Part shown: one piece after another, positions 28,000 through 38,041 of the stretch
How positions within the stretch are numbered: position 1 is the first letter of the stretch
Layout: each line of letters begins with the position of its first letter
Origin: Nocardia bhagyanarayanae
Lineage (GTDB): Bacteria > Actinomycetota > Actinomycetes > Mycobacteriales > Mycobacteriaceae
DNA length: 64,000 bases
NCBI RefSeq assembly: GCF_006716565.1
Contig: NZ_VFPG01000001.1
Span: forward strand, 930,001 to 994,000
Direction: 5' to 3'
Translations under genes and position numbers: made by a program
Notes under the pieces: model-generated
What the model saw: only the letters and a program-made list of their open reading frames with translations
Database searches by the model: none
What the model was told of the DNA's origin: nothing

Positions 28000-28889
28000 T
28001 CCTGCGCTCCTCGCGAAATCGGCCGGGCGGCGCGCTGCCAGGCGTCGGTGACGGCGATCGCGTCCAGGGAGGCGCGCACGTCGTGCACGCGAACTCCCCA
28101 GGCGCCGTGCATGGCGGCCAGTGCCGAGACCGTGGCGGTGGCGACCTCCCTGCCGTCCGGCGGCCGCGGACCGTCGGCGTCGGCGAGCAGGGCGCCGAGG
28201 AAGCGTTTGCGCGAGGCGCCGATCAGTACCGGAAGGCCGTCGGCGACGAAGTCGGGCAGCGCGCCGAGCAGCGCCCAGTTGTGGTCGGCGTTCTTGGCGA
28301 AGCCGAGCCCCGGATCCAGGATCAGCCGGGACGGGTCGACGCCCGCGGCGACGGCGAGCTCGACCTGAGCGTTCAACTCGGCGCGCACCTCGGCGACGAC
28401 ATCGTCGTAGTGGTCGGCCGGACCGGTGTGCCGGTAGTCGGCGCCCGCGCGCCAGTGCATGAGGATCCACGGAACTTCGGCCGCGGCAACGACTTTCACC
28501 ATATCGGGATCGGCGCGCCCGCCGGAGACGTCGTTGATCACCGACACACCGGCGCCCAGCGCGGCCTCGGCGACGCTCGCCCGCATGGTGTCCACGCTGG
28601 TCGGCACGCCCGCGGCGACCAGCCCGCGGATGACCGGCGCGACCCTGGCCGCCTCGGTCTCCGGATCGACGCGGTCCGCGCCGGGCCTGGTCGACTCGCC
28701 GCCGACGTCGATGATGTCGGCGCCGGCCCGGTACAGCTCGACGCCGTGCTCGATGGCCAGGTCTGGATCGAGGTAGCGGCCGCCGTCGGAGAACGAATCG
28801 CTGGTGACGTTCACGACGCCCATCACCACGCAGCGGCGGCCGCCGCGCGCGACGACGTTCGTGCGACCGGGCACCGCGTCCTCCCTCAC
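27996..28889 (-). CDS. folP: Dihydropteroate synthase
   Basis: A 297-residue TIM-barrel enzyme, target of sulfonamides. It has [16 protein letters not shown] (about residue 23), [12 protein letters not shown] (about 60) and [10 protein letters not shown] and [10 protein letters not shown] further on. GTG 28889 overlaps the folE stop by 4 bp (GTGA); a later GTG at 28874 is an alternative. Confidence 0.97.
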   Translation of the reverse strand: MREDAVPGRTNVVARGGRRCVVMGVVNVTSDSFSDGGRYLDPDLAIEHGVELYRAGADIIDVGGESTRPGADRVDPETEAARVAPVIRGLVAAGVPTSVDTMRASVAEAALGAGVSVINDVSGGRADPDMVKVVAAAEVPWILMHWRAGADYRHTGPADHYDDVVAEVRAELNAQVELAVAAGVDPSRLILDPGLGFAKNADHNWALLGALPDFVADGLPVLIGASRKRFLGALLADADGPRPPDGREVATATVSALAAMHGAWGVRVHDVRASLDAIAVTDAWQRAARPISRGAQE

Positions 28890-29569
28890 CGGCGCAGGAT
28901 CAGTTCGAGTGCCTCGGCGCGCGAGGCGGCGTTGGTCTGCAACAGGCCACGGACGGCCGAGGTGGTGGTGCTCGCGCCCGGCTTGCGGATGCCGCGCATC
29001 GCCATGCACAGGTGCTCGGCCTCCACCACGACGATCGCGCCGCGCGGCTCCAGCTTGCGCATGACGGCGTCGACGATCTGGCTGGTCAGGCGCTCCTGCA
29101 CCTGCGGGCGCTTGGCGTAGAGGTCGACCAGTCTGGCGAGCTTGGACAACCCGGTGACCCGGCCGTGCTCGCCGGGGATGTACCCGACATGGGCGACGCC
29201 GTGGAAGGACACCAGATGGTGTTCGCAGGTGGAGTACATCGGGATGTCGCGCACCAGTACGAGTTCCTGGTGTCCCTCGTCGAACGTGGTGTTCAGCACC
29301 GCGTCCGGCTCCTGGTAGAGCCCGGCGAAGGTTTCCCGGTAGGCGCGGGCCACGCGGGCGGGCGTCTCGATCAGGCCGGGGCGGTCCGGGTCCTCGCCGA
29401 TCGCGATCAGCAATTCCCGGACCGCGGCTTCGGCCCTGTCCTGGTCGAACGGCCGCCCCGTCTCCAGTGCGACCAGTTCAGGCCGGGTCGACGCAGGCAT
29501 GGAACCGTTGCGCTCGACCTCGTCGCGACCGTTGAGCGCCGAGCCGACGGCATGATGATTGGCCGACAA
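28886..29569 (-). CDS. folE: GTP cyclohydrolase I
   Basis: The enzyme makes 7,8-dihydroneopterin triphosphate from GTP. Zinc-site residues are in Y-S-T-C-E-H-H-L-V and later [11 protein letters not shown]. From TTG 29569, preceded by T-G-G-A-G-G-T-G-T, it has 227 residues; ATG 29500 (M-P-A-S-T-R-P) would give 204 residues, close to the usual actinobacterial length of about 202 but with a weak ribosome-binding site. The gene follows ftsH by about 75 bp. Confidence 0.95.
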   Translation of the reverse strand: MSANHHAVGSALNGRDEVERNGSMPASTRPELVALETGRPFDQDRAEAAVRELLIAIGEDPDRPGLIETPARVARAYRETFAGLYQEPDAVLNTTFDEGHQELVLVRDIPMYSTCEHHLVSFHGVAHVGYIPGEHGRVTGLSKLARLVDLYAKRPQVQERLTSQIVDAVMRKLEPRGAIVVVEAEHLCMAMRGIRKPGASTTTSAVRGLLQTNAASRAEALELILRR

Positions 29570-29643
29570 TCGAGGACACCTCCAAAATCTCAGGCGCCGG
29601 CAATCACTCGGCACCCCGATGGTCGAGCGTAATCGGCGCCCGC

Positions 29644-32052
29644 TCAGCGCCGTCCGTTCGGTCCATCCCACTCGTGGTTCTCGCCCTCGCCGCGCTGGCT
29701 CGGACGACCCGGCTCCTCGTAGCCGCCGTTGTCGTAGCCGCCGTGCTCGTGGCCGGAACCGCCCGGCTGCGGGCTGCTCCACGGCTGGTAGCCGTGCCTG
29801 GCCTCGCCCTGGCCACCCCAGCCGCCGCCGTAGCTCGGCTGCCCGGCGGGCTGCTGCGGTTCCTCCCGCGGCGGCCAGCCCGGCGCCGACCAACCGGCCG
29901 GGGCGCCGTAGTCCGGACGCGAGCCGTGTGTGCCCCCTTGGCGCGGGTACGCCTGGGTGGGCGCGTGCGGACTCGGATAGCCACCGGCCGCGGGCTGGCT
30001 CGGGTAGCCGTACTGCGGCTCGGGCTGACGGTCACCCTGCTGCGGATAACCGTTGGCGGGCACGGCCTCTCGCTTGGCGGCGGCCAGCGAAGGCGGCACC
30101 GGCTCCGGCGGCCAGGACTCGCCGCGCTCGGCGGCCAGCTCGCCCGGCGTCTTCACCGGCGGCTTGTCCGAGGGGACGCGCTCGCCGAAGTCGTTGAACG
30201 CGGTGATCCTCGGGCGCTTCTCCACCGCGGCCAGCAGCTCCTCGAGATCCTTGCGATGCAGGGTCTCGCGCTCCAGCAGCGCGGTGGCCAGCACGTCGAG
30301 CACGTCCCGGTACTCGTTCAGAATCGCCCACGCCTCGGTGTGCGCGGCCTCGATGAGGTTGCGCACCTCCTCGTCGATCTCGCGGGCGACCTCGTGCGAG
30401 TAGTCCGAGCCCATGCCCATGGACCGGCCGAGGAACGGGTCGCCCTGCTCCTGGCCGTAGCGGACCGCGCCGAGGCGCGCGCTCATGCCGTACTCGGTGA
30501 CCATCGCGCGAGCGATCTTGGTGGCCTGGTCGATATCGGAGGACGCGCCCGTGGTCGGCTCGTGGAACACCAGCTCCTCGGCCGCGCGGCCGCCCATCGC
30601 CATGACCAGGCGGGCGATCATCTCCGAGCGGGTCATCAGGCCCTTGTCGTCCTCGGGCACCGTCATGGCGTGGCCGCCGGTGCGACCGCGGGCCAGGATG
30701 GTGACCTTGTAGACCGGCTCGATGTCGGGCATCGCCCAGGCCGCGAGGGTGTGGCCGCCCTCGTGGTAGGCGGTGATCTTCTTCTCGTGCTCGCTGATGA
30801 CGCGGCTCTTGCGGCGCGGGCCGCCGATCACGCGATCGACCGACTCCTCCAGCGCCTCGCCCGTGATGACCGCGCCGTTCTCGCGCGCGGTGAGCAGCGC
30901 GGCCTCGTTGATGACGTTCGCCAGATCCGCGCCGGACATGCCGACGGTCCGCTTGGCCAGACCGTCCAGATCGGCCTCGGTCGAGATCGGCTTGCCCTGC
31001 GAGTGCACCCGCAGGATCGCGCGGCGGCCCGCCAGGTCGGGGTTGCCGACCGGGATCTGCCGGTCGAAGCGGCCGGGACGCAGCAGCGCGGGGTCCAGGA
31101 TGTCGGGACGGTTGGTGGCGGCGATCAGGATGATGCCGGTGCGGTCGCCGAAGCCGTCCATCTCGACGAGCAGCTGGTTCAGCGTCTGCTCGCGCTCGTC
31201 GTGACCACCGCCGAGGCCCGCGCCGCGCTGGCGGCCGACCGCGTCGATCTCGTCGACGAAGATGATGCACGGGCTGTTCTGCTTGGCCTGCTCGAACAGG
31301 TCGCGCACGCGGGAGGCGCCGACACCGACGAACATCTCGACGAAGTCCGAGCCGGAGATGGTGAAGAAGGGCACACCCGCCTCGCCGGCGACGGCACGCG
31401 CCAGCAGCGTCTTACCGGTGCCGGGCGGACCGTAGAGCAGAACGCCCTTGGGGATCTTCGCGCCGAGCGTCTGGTAACGCACCGGGTTCTGCAGGAAGTC
31501 CTTGATCTCGTAGAGCTCTTCGACGGCCTCGTCGGCGCCCGCGACGTCGGCGAACGTGGTCTTGGGCATATCCTTGGACAGCTGCTTGGCCTTCGATTTA
31601 CCGAAGCCCATCATGCCGCCGCGACCACCGCCCTGCATCCGGGCCATCACGAAGATGAACAGGCCGAGCAGGATCACCATCGGCAGCACGAACAGCAGGA
31701 TCTGGGTGAACCAGCTCTCCTGCTTGACCACGGTGTTGTACGGGGCGCCCGACTTCTGCACGGCGTCGAAGATCTGCGCCGAGGTCTCGCTGCCGCCCGG
31801 GAACTTCGCGATGATCTTGTTCTGGCCGTCGGTCGCGTCGTTACCGTTGTTCAGCTCGATCCGCAGCTGCTGCTCGCGGTCGTCGATCTGGACGTTCTTG
31901 ACGTTGCCCTTGTCGTTCAGCTGGCTCAACGCCACCGAGGTGTCGACGCTCTTCCAGCCGCGCGTGTCATTGCCGAAATAGCTGAACGCATAGATCACGA
32001 GCAGGATGCCCGAGACTATGGCCAGGGTGCGGAACACTGTCTTGCGGTTCAT
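29644..32052 (-). CDS. ftsH: ATP-dependent zinc metalloprotease FtsH
   Basis: The 802-residue membrane protease has helices at about residues 7-25 and 116-137 around a periplasmic segment, then an AAA+ domain (Walker A G-P-P-G-T-G-K-T 208-215, second region of homology) and a zinc site H-E-G-G-H near residue 431 (HExxH). After about residue 640 an approximately 160-residue tail rich in Pro, Gln, Gly and Tyr ([14 protein letters not shown]) follows, of the kind seen in actinobacterial FtsH. It is followed directly by folE on the same strand. Confidence 0.97.
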   Translation of the reverse strand: MNRKTVFRTLAIVSGILLVIYAFSYFGNDTRGWKSVDTSVALSQLNDKGNVKNVQIDDREQQLRIELNNGNDATDGQNKIIAKFPGGSETSAQIFDAVQKSGAPYNTVVKQESWFTQILLFVLPMVILLGLFIFVMARMQGGGRGGMMGFGKSKAKQLSKDMPKTTFADVAGADEAVEELYEIKDFLQNPVRYQTLGAKIPKGVLLYGPPGTGKTLLARAVAGEAGVPFFTISGSDFVEMFVGVGASRVRDLFEQAKQNSPCIIFVDEIDAVGRQRGAGLGGGHDEREQTLNQLLVEMDGFGDRTGIILIAATNRPDILDPALLRPGRFDRQIPVGNPDLAGRRAILRVHSQGKPISTEADLDGLAKRTVGMSGADLANVINEAALLTARENGAVITGEALEESVDRVIGGPRRKSRVISEHEKKITAYHEGGHTLAAWAMPDIEPVYKVTILARGRTGGHAMTVPEDDKGLMTRSEMIARLVMAMGGRAAEELVFHEPTTGASSDIDQATKIARAMVTEYGMSARLGAVRYGQEQGDPFLGRSMGMGSDYSHEVAREIDEEVRNLIEAAHTEAWAILNEYRDVLDVLATALLERETLHRKDLEELLAAVEKRPRITAFNDFGERVPSDKPPVKTPGELAAERGESWPPEPVPPSLAAAKREAVPANGYPQQGDRQPEPQYGYPSQPAAGGYPSPHAPTQAYPRQGGTHGSRPDYGAPAGWSAPGWPPREEPQQPAGQPSYGGGWGGQGEARHGYQPWSSPQPGGSGHEHGGYDNGGYEEPGRPSQRGEGENHEWDGPNGRR

Positions 32053-32586
32053 AGAGCGTAGGCCGGGCGGCCAGTCCTTTCCGGTGTCTCCGGGTTCTGC
32101 CTAGCGAAACGTCGGGCGCGTCGTGATGCATTCCGCCCGGTCCTACCCGATTCCGGGAGGGTTCGGATGCGGACAAGCCACGTTACCGCGTACGGTCTAC
32201 TCGATACATCGCGCAGTTCGGCAGTTGGTGCAGTTCGACAGGTAAACGGTCGGAGGACGACGGTGGTTCCCGATTCCTCGCTCCGGTTTACCTCGAGTGG
32301 TCACAATCATGGCATGTTCGGCCTATCGTGAGCGACGACACATGACATCGCGGCACCGGCGACGGGCGTCCATGCGACGGCTCTGGGTATCCGGTGACGG
32401 CACACAACTGAACACGGCAGCAGCGCGAGCGACGGGCAACGATGCGGTGGCTCGCGTACCACTGAAGGCCCACGGCAGCGCCGCGAACCAGACGCGAGCG
32501 GCGCGCGAGCGATCGGCACGGAGGCGGTGGCTCGCACGAACGCGAAGAGCCACGACCGCCGCCCGTCCGACAAGAGCGCAGGGGGT
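32053..32586. other. 534-bp divergent intergenic region with an imperfect direct repeat
   Basis: This region separates ftsH from the PH-like gene. It has a short inverted repeat (GGTAAAC at 32241-32247, GTTTACC at 32286-32292) and, on the plus side, a 31-bp direct repeat (32425-32455 and 32505-32535, about 26 of 31 positions equal, GCGAGCGA and GCGGTGGCTCGC shared). Small Arg-rich frames here look non-coding. Confidence 0.5.
32425..32535. repeat. Imperfect 31-bp direct repeat, two copies 80 bp apart
   Basis: Copy 1 32425-32455, copy 2 32505-32535; both begin GCGAGCGA and end GCGGTGGCTCGC with five mismatches in the middle. They lie just upstream of the PH-like gene. Confidence 0.5.
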
Positions 32587-33540
32587 ATGGACATAGTCGA
32601 GCTACGGACACCCACAGCGATTGTGCGCCACGGTCGCGGACGGCTGATCGTCCTGCGGCCGGGCAGCGAGGGCGAGCGCGTCCTCGATGTGCCGGTCACC
32701 GATCTGCTCAAAGTTCGGCTCAACAGGCGCGCGGACGACGCCGTCGTCATCGAGATCTACCTGCGCTATCCCACCCCGGTGCTCACCGGCGTGCCCGCCG
32801 ACCGGACCCCGCTTCCGGTGCTCATCGCCGAGCACGACGTGCCCGCCGCGAGCGAGATCGTGGAGCGGATCAACGATCAGATCATGGCCGCCCAGCGCAT
32901 CGACGTCGCCGCACCCGATCTGAACCCGCCCGCGCCGACCTGGACGAAGGCCGGTCCGACGCGCGCGGACGTGGAGCGCGCGGTGCGCAGGATGGCGCCG
33001 CGCCGCGAGGCCAAGCCGGCGATAGCCGCACTGCATCGTTACGTGACGGCCGACGAGTACGTCCTGGAGACCGCAGTCACCGTGGCGCACCCGCCCGCGG
33101 GCAACGGCCCCGGCCTGCTCGCCGTCACCACCGGACGGCTGCTGTTCATCTCGATCGGCCCCGGCGAGCGGTACGCGCACGAGCTGCCGATCCCCGCGGT
33201 GCTGTGGGCCAGGTCCACCGAGGGCGCGCCGACCGCGCCCGGCGAGATCGGCGCGCGCGGCGAGACCAGCGTTGACGTGCACGACGGCAACATCACCCTG
33301 CGTTTCACCGGCACCGATCGCGCCGACACCGAGCGGGTCGCCTGCGCGGTGAACTTCGCGGTCCGCCGCGATTCCGCGGACGGTGCCGCCGGACCCGCGG
33401 ATCCCGGTGTGGCGCAGCTGTATTCGGAGTGGGAGCTGCTCGTCGAGCGGCATTCGCTCGGCATGGTCGACGACGGCCAGTTCCAGCGCTACGGGCGCGG
33501 GATCCTGCGCTCGCTACCGGATTCCGTCGCGACTCCTTGA
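32587..33540 (+). CDS. PH-like/SHOCT-like domain protein of unknown function
   Basis: A 317-residue soluble protein. The central part (about residues 140-215: A-A-L-H-R-Y-V-T-A-D-E-Y-V-L-E-T and T-T-G-R-L-L-F-I-S-I-G-P-G-E-R-Y) resembles bacterial PH-like domains, which bind membranes or peptides, and the end (W-E-L-L-V-E-R-H-S-L-G-M-V-D-D-G-Q-F-Q-R) looks SHOCT-like. ATG 32587 follows A-G-G-G-G-G-T; an alternative GTG lies 60 bp earlier. No function is assigned. Confidence 0.7.
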   Translation: MDIVELRTPTAIVRHGRGRLIVLRPGSEGERVLDVPVTDLLKVRLNRRADDAVVIEIYLRYPTPVLTGVPADRTPLPVLIAEHDVPAASEIVERINDQIMAAQRIDVAAPDLNPPAPTWTKAGPTRADVERAVRRMAPRREAKPAIAALHRYVTADEYVLETAVTVAHPPAGNGPGLLAVTTGRLLFISIGPGERYAHELPIPAVLWARSTEGAPTAPGEIGARGETSVDVHDGNITLRFTGTDRADTERVACAVNFAVRRDSADGAAGPADPGVAQLYSEWELLVERHSLGMVDDGQFQRYGRGILRSLPDSVATP

Positions 33541-33766
33541 CGTCGCGCGGCGGCCGGCTCGCGCAACGGCAGAAGCCTGTGAACAGCGACCCCATGCAGC
33601 GGCAAGGAACTGGCGCGGCGGGAGCACACCGTGAGCAGCGGTAGCAGGCTCGGCAGTCGGTATCCTCGCGCGGAGGCAGCACCCTGGCGCAGCGCAGGAA
33701 ACGCCACACGCAGCAGCCACGAATCGCGCGGCGGGGCCCGGACGCCGCTGCGCCGGGACGGATCGA

Positions 33767-34603
33767 TCAGCCCTGATCCGGGCCCTTGTCGTTCAGCGCG
33801 ATGCGGCGCCACGGGCTGGTGGGGCGGGTCCAGAGGCGGAGTAGTTCCATGCGACGGTCGACGCCGCCGTTCTTGAGTTCGGCGAGGTCTTCGCAGGCCT
33901 GCCAGTAGGTCCAGCCGGTGAGGTAGGCGTCGCCGAATTGGCGCCAGTTGCGGTATTTGCGCTGGGCCAGCGGCAGCGCCCGCATCAGATAACCCCAGGC
34001 AACGTCGGCTTCCAGGTAACCGGCCGTGAACGCCATCCTGGCGACCGCGACGACGCGGGCCAGATCCCAGGCGTGGATGTCGCTCGGCAGCGGACGGGCC
34101 AGATGCTCGGTGAAGCCGATCTTGATGGCCTGCGACCAGATGTCGTAGTCGCGGACCAGCGCCTCCGGGTTGTCCATACCGCGGAACGCGCCGACCTGGC
34201 GCAGGAACGCGCGGTGCCGGTCGGCGCGCTCGCCGAAGCGGTCGCGCTCGCTGGCGTTGATCGAGGCCATGACGAGCGGGTGCACCATCGCGTAGAGGGG
34301 GGCGTGCATGCCGTCCAGCAACTGCTCCATCGAGGCCTGCGCCTCGGTGCCGTCGGTGATGCCCCACGCTCCGGTCAGGGTGTCGATGGCCAGCTCCTTG
34401 CGGTCGCCGAGCGGATGCTCACGCTCGGGTCCGAGCAGCAGGGCGTCGTGGAACGCGTCCCAACGGGCCGAGTAGAAGCCGCCGAGCGCCAGAGCGCGCA
34501 GCTCGTCGTCGGATATCGCGGCCCCGGACCAGTGGTCCTCCTCCCGCTTGTCGAGCTCTTCGTAGGGGAAGGTCGTCAACGTTGGTATACCGCGGGCAGG
34601 CAT
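33767..34603 (-). CDS. DUF1266 domain protein
   Basis: The 278-residue protein carries the DUF1266 pattern: L-A-L-G-G-F-Y-S-A-R-W near residue 39, A-I-D-T-L-T-G-A-W-G-I, and the C-terminal A-W-D-L-A-R-V-V-A-V-A-R-M-A-F-T-A-G-Y-L plus F-G-D-A-Y-L-T-G-W-T-Y-W. Helical, no signal peptide. The family has no known role but is widespread in Actinobacteria and some polymorphic-toxin or secretion contexts. It is divergent from DUF2277. Confidence 0.88.
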   Translation of the reverse strand: MPARGIPTLTTFPYEELDKREEDHWSGAAISDDELRALALGGFYSARWDAFHDALLLGPEREHPLGDRKELAIDTLTGAWGITDGTEAQASMEQLLDGMHAPLYAMVHPLVMASINASERDRFGERADRHRAFLRQVGAFRGMDNPEALVRDYDIWSQAIKIGFTEHLARPLPSDIHAWDLARVVAVARMAFTAGYLEADVAWGYLMRALPLAQRKYRNWRQFGDAYLTGWTYWQACEDLAELKNGGVDRRMELLRLWTRPTSPWRRIALNDKGPDQG

Positions 34604-34735
34604 GTCTCCGATTGTTCACCATGCGGCGTCCGGCGACCGTGCTTATCGCCGACACGTCCACGAGTTCACGGCCGATTTTCAGGTCCCTCGTTCCTTGGCC
34701 TGCCGCATCGGCGGGTGGAGAGCTAATGTGCACGC

Positions 34736-34984
34736 ATGTGTAAGAGCATCACCGTCCTGCGTGGCCTGGAGCCTGCCGCTACCGAGCAGGAAATCTATGC
34801 TGCCGCACTGCAGTACGTGCGCAAGGTCGGTGGCGTGTCCGGCCTCAGCAGCACGACCAAAGCGGCCGTCGACAAGGCCGTGGCGACCATCGCGGCGGCG
34901 ACGACGACCCTGCTCGCCGAGCTGCCGGACACCACGATCTCGCCGTCCACCGAACCGCCGGTGCGGCGGGCCGAGGTGGACTGA
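34736..34984 (+). CDS. DUF2277 protein
   Basis: An 82-residue protein starting M-C-K-S-I-T-V-L-R-G-L-E-P, the family signature, followed by T-E-Q-E-I-Y-A-A-A-L-Q-Y-V-R-K-V-G. Members have a possible zinc- or DNA-related fold but no assigned role. It is convergent with PucR with 6 bp between the stops. Confidence 0.9.
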   Translation: MCKSITVLRGLEPAATEQEIYAAALQYVRKVGGVSGLSSTTKAAVDKAVATIAAATTTLLAELPDTTISPSTEPPVRRAEVD

Positions 34985-34990
34985 GCGAAT

Positions 34991-36289
34991 TCAGACCCCG
35001 TAGGCGTCGACGCAGGCGAGCGCCACCTCCAGCGGCAGACTGCGCTGCTCGATCGGATGGCCGAGCAGTTCCTCGATCCGCTGGATCCGGTAGCGGACGG
35101 TGTTCTTGTGCACGCCGAGCAGCTTCGCCGTGGCCTCCGGGCTGCGGTGATTGGCCAGGTAGGCGTGCAAGGTCCGGCGTAAACGGACGGCGTTCGCGTC
35201 GGCGCCTGCCAGCTCGCGCAGTTCGCGGCGGATCAGGCCGCGCATCGCCGTCTCGTCGGTTCCGGCGAGGTAGGCGATCTCGACGTCGCGATAGGCGGTG
35301 ACGCGCGAACCATTGCCGGGTGCGAGCTCGGCGACGTGCCGGGCCGCGACCGCCTCGCGGTGGCTCGCGCGGAAGCCGCCCGCCCGCGCCGCGGGCACTC
35401 CGAAAGCGACCCGCACCGGGGCATCGACGTGCGCGGCGAGCAGCCGCTCGAGCCGGCCCGGCGCGGCGAGGTCGGCGGCGTGCGCCGCGTCCTCGAGGCC
35501 GATCCACGCCCACATACCGCTGGCTCCGGACGGCACGGTGAGCAGCCGGGCGCCGCCGAGTTCCGCGGCCACCCGCCCGGCCGCGCGGTCGAGCAGCCCG
35601 GTCGACTCGCCGTCGCCGCCGGGTTCGGACGCGTCGGTCCACAGGACGAAGGCGAGGTGCTGCTGCGCGAGCCGGTAGCCGAGCCGGATCGAGGCCTGGT
35701 CGCCGTCCATCTCCTCGCCGGCCAGCAGCGCGTGCACCGTCTCGGTGCGGCGGTTCAGCGCCGCGCGCAGCACTCGCTCGCGCTCCTCCATATAGGTGTC
35801 GGTGAGGAGTTCCACCGACATGCTGACCCACTTGGTCGACCGGTCGAACAGCCGCAACATGACGGCGCGCTCGATCTCCTGCGGCACGTCGCGCTGCTCG
35901 ACGGCGTCGGTCATGTAGTCGAGCACCGCCTCCATGCCCACGTGGTAGGTGCGAAGCAGCAGGCGCAGATCGAAGCCGCGCCGCGCGATGGTGCGCGCGA
36001 AGGCGTGCGCTTCCTCGGGGATCGCCAATTCGAAGGTGTCGCTGGTCAATCCGCTCAGCATGGTCCTGGCGTGGGCGCGCGTGCTGGCGGCGAGGTCGCG
36101 GCTCATGTCGCGATCGGCCAGCTCGGGGACACGCGCGACGATCGCGTTGTCGAGCCGGTCCACCACCTGCTCCAGCGTCTCGGTGCGCATCGTCTCGAAG
36201 ACGTAGTCGGCCAGCCAGTCGCGCACCACCGCGCTGTTCGGCCCGATGCGGCCCGCCGATTCGGCCGCGCCGCTTTGTACTTTCGACAC
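34991..36289 (-). CDS. PucR-family transcriptional regulator
   Basis: A roughly 432-residue regulator: an N-terminal helical sensory region (residues 20-160, R-M-L-L-R-T-Y-H-V-G-M-E type), a GGDEF-like middle, and an HTH_30 C-terminus (Y-L-A-N-H-R-S-P-E-A-T-A-K-L-L-G-V-H-K-N-T-V-R-Y-R-I). PucR/CdaR regulators control catabolic operons. GTG 36289 is preferred over TTG 36313. It is divergent from ALDH and SDR genes, which are its likely targets. Confidence 0.87.
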   Translation of the reverse strand: MSKVQSGAAESAGRIGPNSAVVRDWLADYVFETMRTETLEQVVDRLDNAIVARVPELADRDMSRDLAASTRAHARTMLSGLTSDTFELAIPEEAHAFARTIARRGFDLRLLLRTYHVGMEAVLDYMTDAVEQRDVPQEIERAVMLRLFDRSTKWVSMSVELLTDTYMEERERVLRAALNRRTETVHALLAGEEMDGDQASIRLGYRLAQQHLAFVLWTDASEPGGDGESTGLLDRAAGRVAAELGGARLLTVPSGASGMWAWIGLEDAAHAADLAAPGRLERLLAAHVDAPVRVAFGVPAARAGGFRASHREAVAARHVAELAPGNGSRVTAYRDVEIAYLAGTDETAMRGLIRRELRELAGADANAVRLRRTLHAYLANHRSPEATAKLLGVHKNTVRYRIQRIEELLGHPIEQRSLPLEVALACVDAYGV

Positions 36290-36291
36290 AA

Positions 36292-36339
36292 TCAGACCCG
36301 ATCCACTTGACAAAATGGGCCAAGAAACTCCCCCGCCAT
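36292..36339 (-). other. Possible 15-codon upstream ORF and promoter for PucR
   Basis: On the minus strand a -10-like TATGAT (36349-36354) is followed by an ATG at 36339 and a 15-codon frame ending TGA at 36292, two bases before the likely PucR GTG start. It may be a leaderless ORF that couples translation of the regulator, but it is not conserved evidence. Confidence 0.3.
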
Positions 36340-36433
36340 TGTGTCACGATCATAGTTCAGTGAGCTGATTCACAGCGCCGGTGCGGCTCGGCAGCGAGCA
36401 CCGCGGCGCGCACGAGGCAGTGGGAGAACAGCA

Positions 36434-38041
36434 GTGACCAACACCGAGTCCGCGCCGAGCGCGGCGAAGAAGGCGTCCGCGCGCAAACCGGCCGCCAAGA
36501 AAGACGCGCCGACCGTCATCGAGGTGCGCAATCCCGGCACCGGCCAGATCGTCGGCACGGTGCCCGCGCAGAGCGCCGACGAGGTCGCGGCCACGGTGCG
36601 CGAACTGCGGCTCTACCAGCCGGAGTGGGAGGCCATCGGCCCCGACGGCCGCAAGGAATGGCTGCTGAAACTGCAGGACTGGCTGATCGACAACACCGAG
36701 CACCTCGCCGACGTGCTCCAGTCGGAGACCTCCAAGCCGCGCGCCGACGCCCTGATCGATCCGTCCTTCGGGGCCGACCTGATCGGCTACTACGCCCGCC
36801 GCGCGGCCAAGTTCCTCGCCGACGACCACCCGTCGCCGCACAGCCCGCTGGCGCGGGTCAAGAAGCTCACCACCGCCTACCGCCCGTACCCGGTGGTCGG
36901 CGTGATCACCCCGTGGAACTTCCCGCTGGCCATGCCGGTGATGGATGTGATCCCGGCGCTGGCCGCGGGGGCGGCGGTGGTTCTCAAGCCGTCCGAGGTG
37001 ACCCCGTTGTCCGCGCTCGAACTGGCGCGGGGCTGGCGCGAGATCGGCGCGCCGCCGGTGTTCGAGGTGGTCACCGGTGCGAGCGAGACCGGCGCGGCGG
37101 TGGTCGGCAATGCCGATTACATCCAGTTCACCGGGTCCACCGCCACCGGCCGCAAGATCGCGGCGGCCTGCGTCGAGCGGATGATTCCGTACAGCCTCGA
37201 GCTCGGCGGCAAGGATCCGGCCATCGTGCTCGCCGACGCCGACATCGATCGCGCCGCGCACGGCATCGCCTTCGGTGGCATGTTCAACGCGGGCCAGGTC
37301 TGCATCTCGGTGGAGCGCGTGTACGTCGAGGCGCCGGTCTACGACGAGTTCGTCGCCAAGCTCACCGCCAACGTCAAGGCGCTGCGCCAGGGCATCGACG
37401 GCCGCGAGCTGAAGCACGACGTGGGCGCGCTGGCCAACGAGAACCAGGTCGACATCGTGCAGCGCCACGTCGAGGAGGCGGTCGCGGCGGGCGCCAAGGT
37501 GCTCACCGGCGGCAAGCGTACCGGTCAGGGCACGTTCTTCGAGCCGACGGTGCTCGTCGACGTGGATCACAGCATGTCGTGCGTCGCCGAGGAGACCTTC
37601 GGCCCGACGCTGCCGGTGATGAAGGTGGCCGACGAGGCCGAGGCGATCCGGCTGGCCAACGACTCCGTCTACGGTCTTTCTGCCTCGGTGTGGACCGGCG
37701 ACAAGGACCGCGGCGAGCGCATCGCCCGCCAGTTGAACGCGGGCGCGGTCAACATCAACGACGTCTTCGCCAACCTGTTCAGCTACGCCCTGCCGATGGG
37801 CGGCTGGGGTCTCTCCGGTGTCGGCGCGCGCTGGGGCGGCGCCAACGGCGTGCGCAAGTACTGCCGCCAGCAGGCGATCACCAAGCCGATCGTGCCGACC
37901 CTGCAGAAGGAACTGTTCTGGTACCCGTACCAGAACGCCAAGCTGCTCACCGCGCTCGGCGCCATGCGCGCCGCGGGCGCGCGCGGGCTGCGCCGCATCG
38001 ACATCCCCGCATTGCTGAAACTCAAGGGAGACAACAAGTGA
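36434..38041 (+). CDS. Aldehyde dehydrogenase family protein
   Basis: A 535-residue NAD(P)-dependent ALDH. A lysine/alanine-rich N-terminal lead (about 1-25) precedes the core, with P-W-N-F-P-L (near residue 157), catalytic Glu in L-E-L-G-G-K-D-P and catalytic Cys in N-A-G-Q-V-C-I-S-V-E-R-V (near 294). It resembles succinate-semialdehyde or aromatic aldehyde dehydrogenases. GTG 36434 follows G-G-G-A-G-A. It overlaps the SDR gene by 4 bp (GTGA), so the two act in one pathway, probably under PucR. Confidence 0.92.
   Translation: MTNTESAPSAAKKASARKPAAKKDAPTVIEVRNPGTGQIVGTVPAQSADEVAATVRELRLYQPEWEAIGPDGRKEWLLKLQDWLIDNTEHLADVLQSETSKPRADALIDPSFGADLIGYYARRAAKFLADDHPSPHSPLARVKKLTTAYRPYPVVGVITPWNFPLAMPVMDVIPALAAGAAVVLKPSEVTPLSALELARGWREIGAPPVFEVVTGASETGAAVVGNADYIQFTGSTATGRKIAAACVERMIPYSLELGGKDPAIVLADADIDRAAHGIAFGGMFNAGQVCISVERVYVEAPVYDEFVAKLTANVKALRQGIDGRELKHDVGALANENQVDIVQRHVEEAVAAGAKVLTGGKRTGQGTFFEPTVLVDVDHSMSCVAEETFGPTLPVMKVADEAEAIRLANDSVYGLSASVWTGDKDRGERIARQLNAGAVNINDVFANLFSYALPMGGWGLSGVGARWGGANGVRKYCRQQAITKPIVPTLQKELFWYPYQNAKLLTALGAMRAAGARGLRRIDIPALLKLKGDNK

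Noticed and set aside
29674..32061. Long plus-strand frame opposite ftsH (about 795 codons)
   Set aside because: High-GC antisense shadow of ftsH, no domain and no ribosome-binding site.
32297..32596. 99-codon Arg-rich plus-strand frame before the PH-like gene
   Set aside because: Arg/Ala-rich composition, no conserved motif, no ribosome-binding site.
36307..36312. TTGACA as a plus-strand -35 box for ALDH
   Set aside because: No -10 box at proper distance; the sequence lies within the PucR start region.
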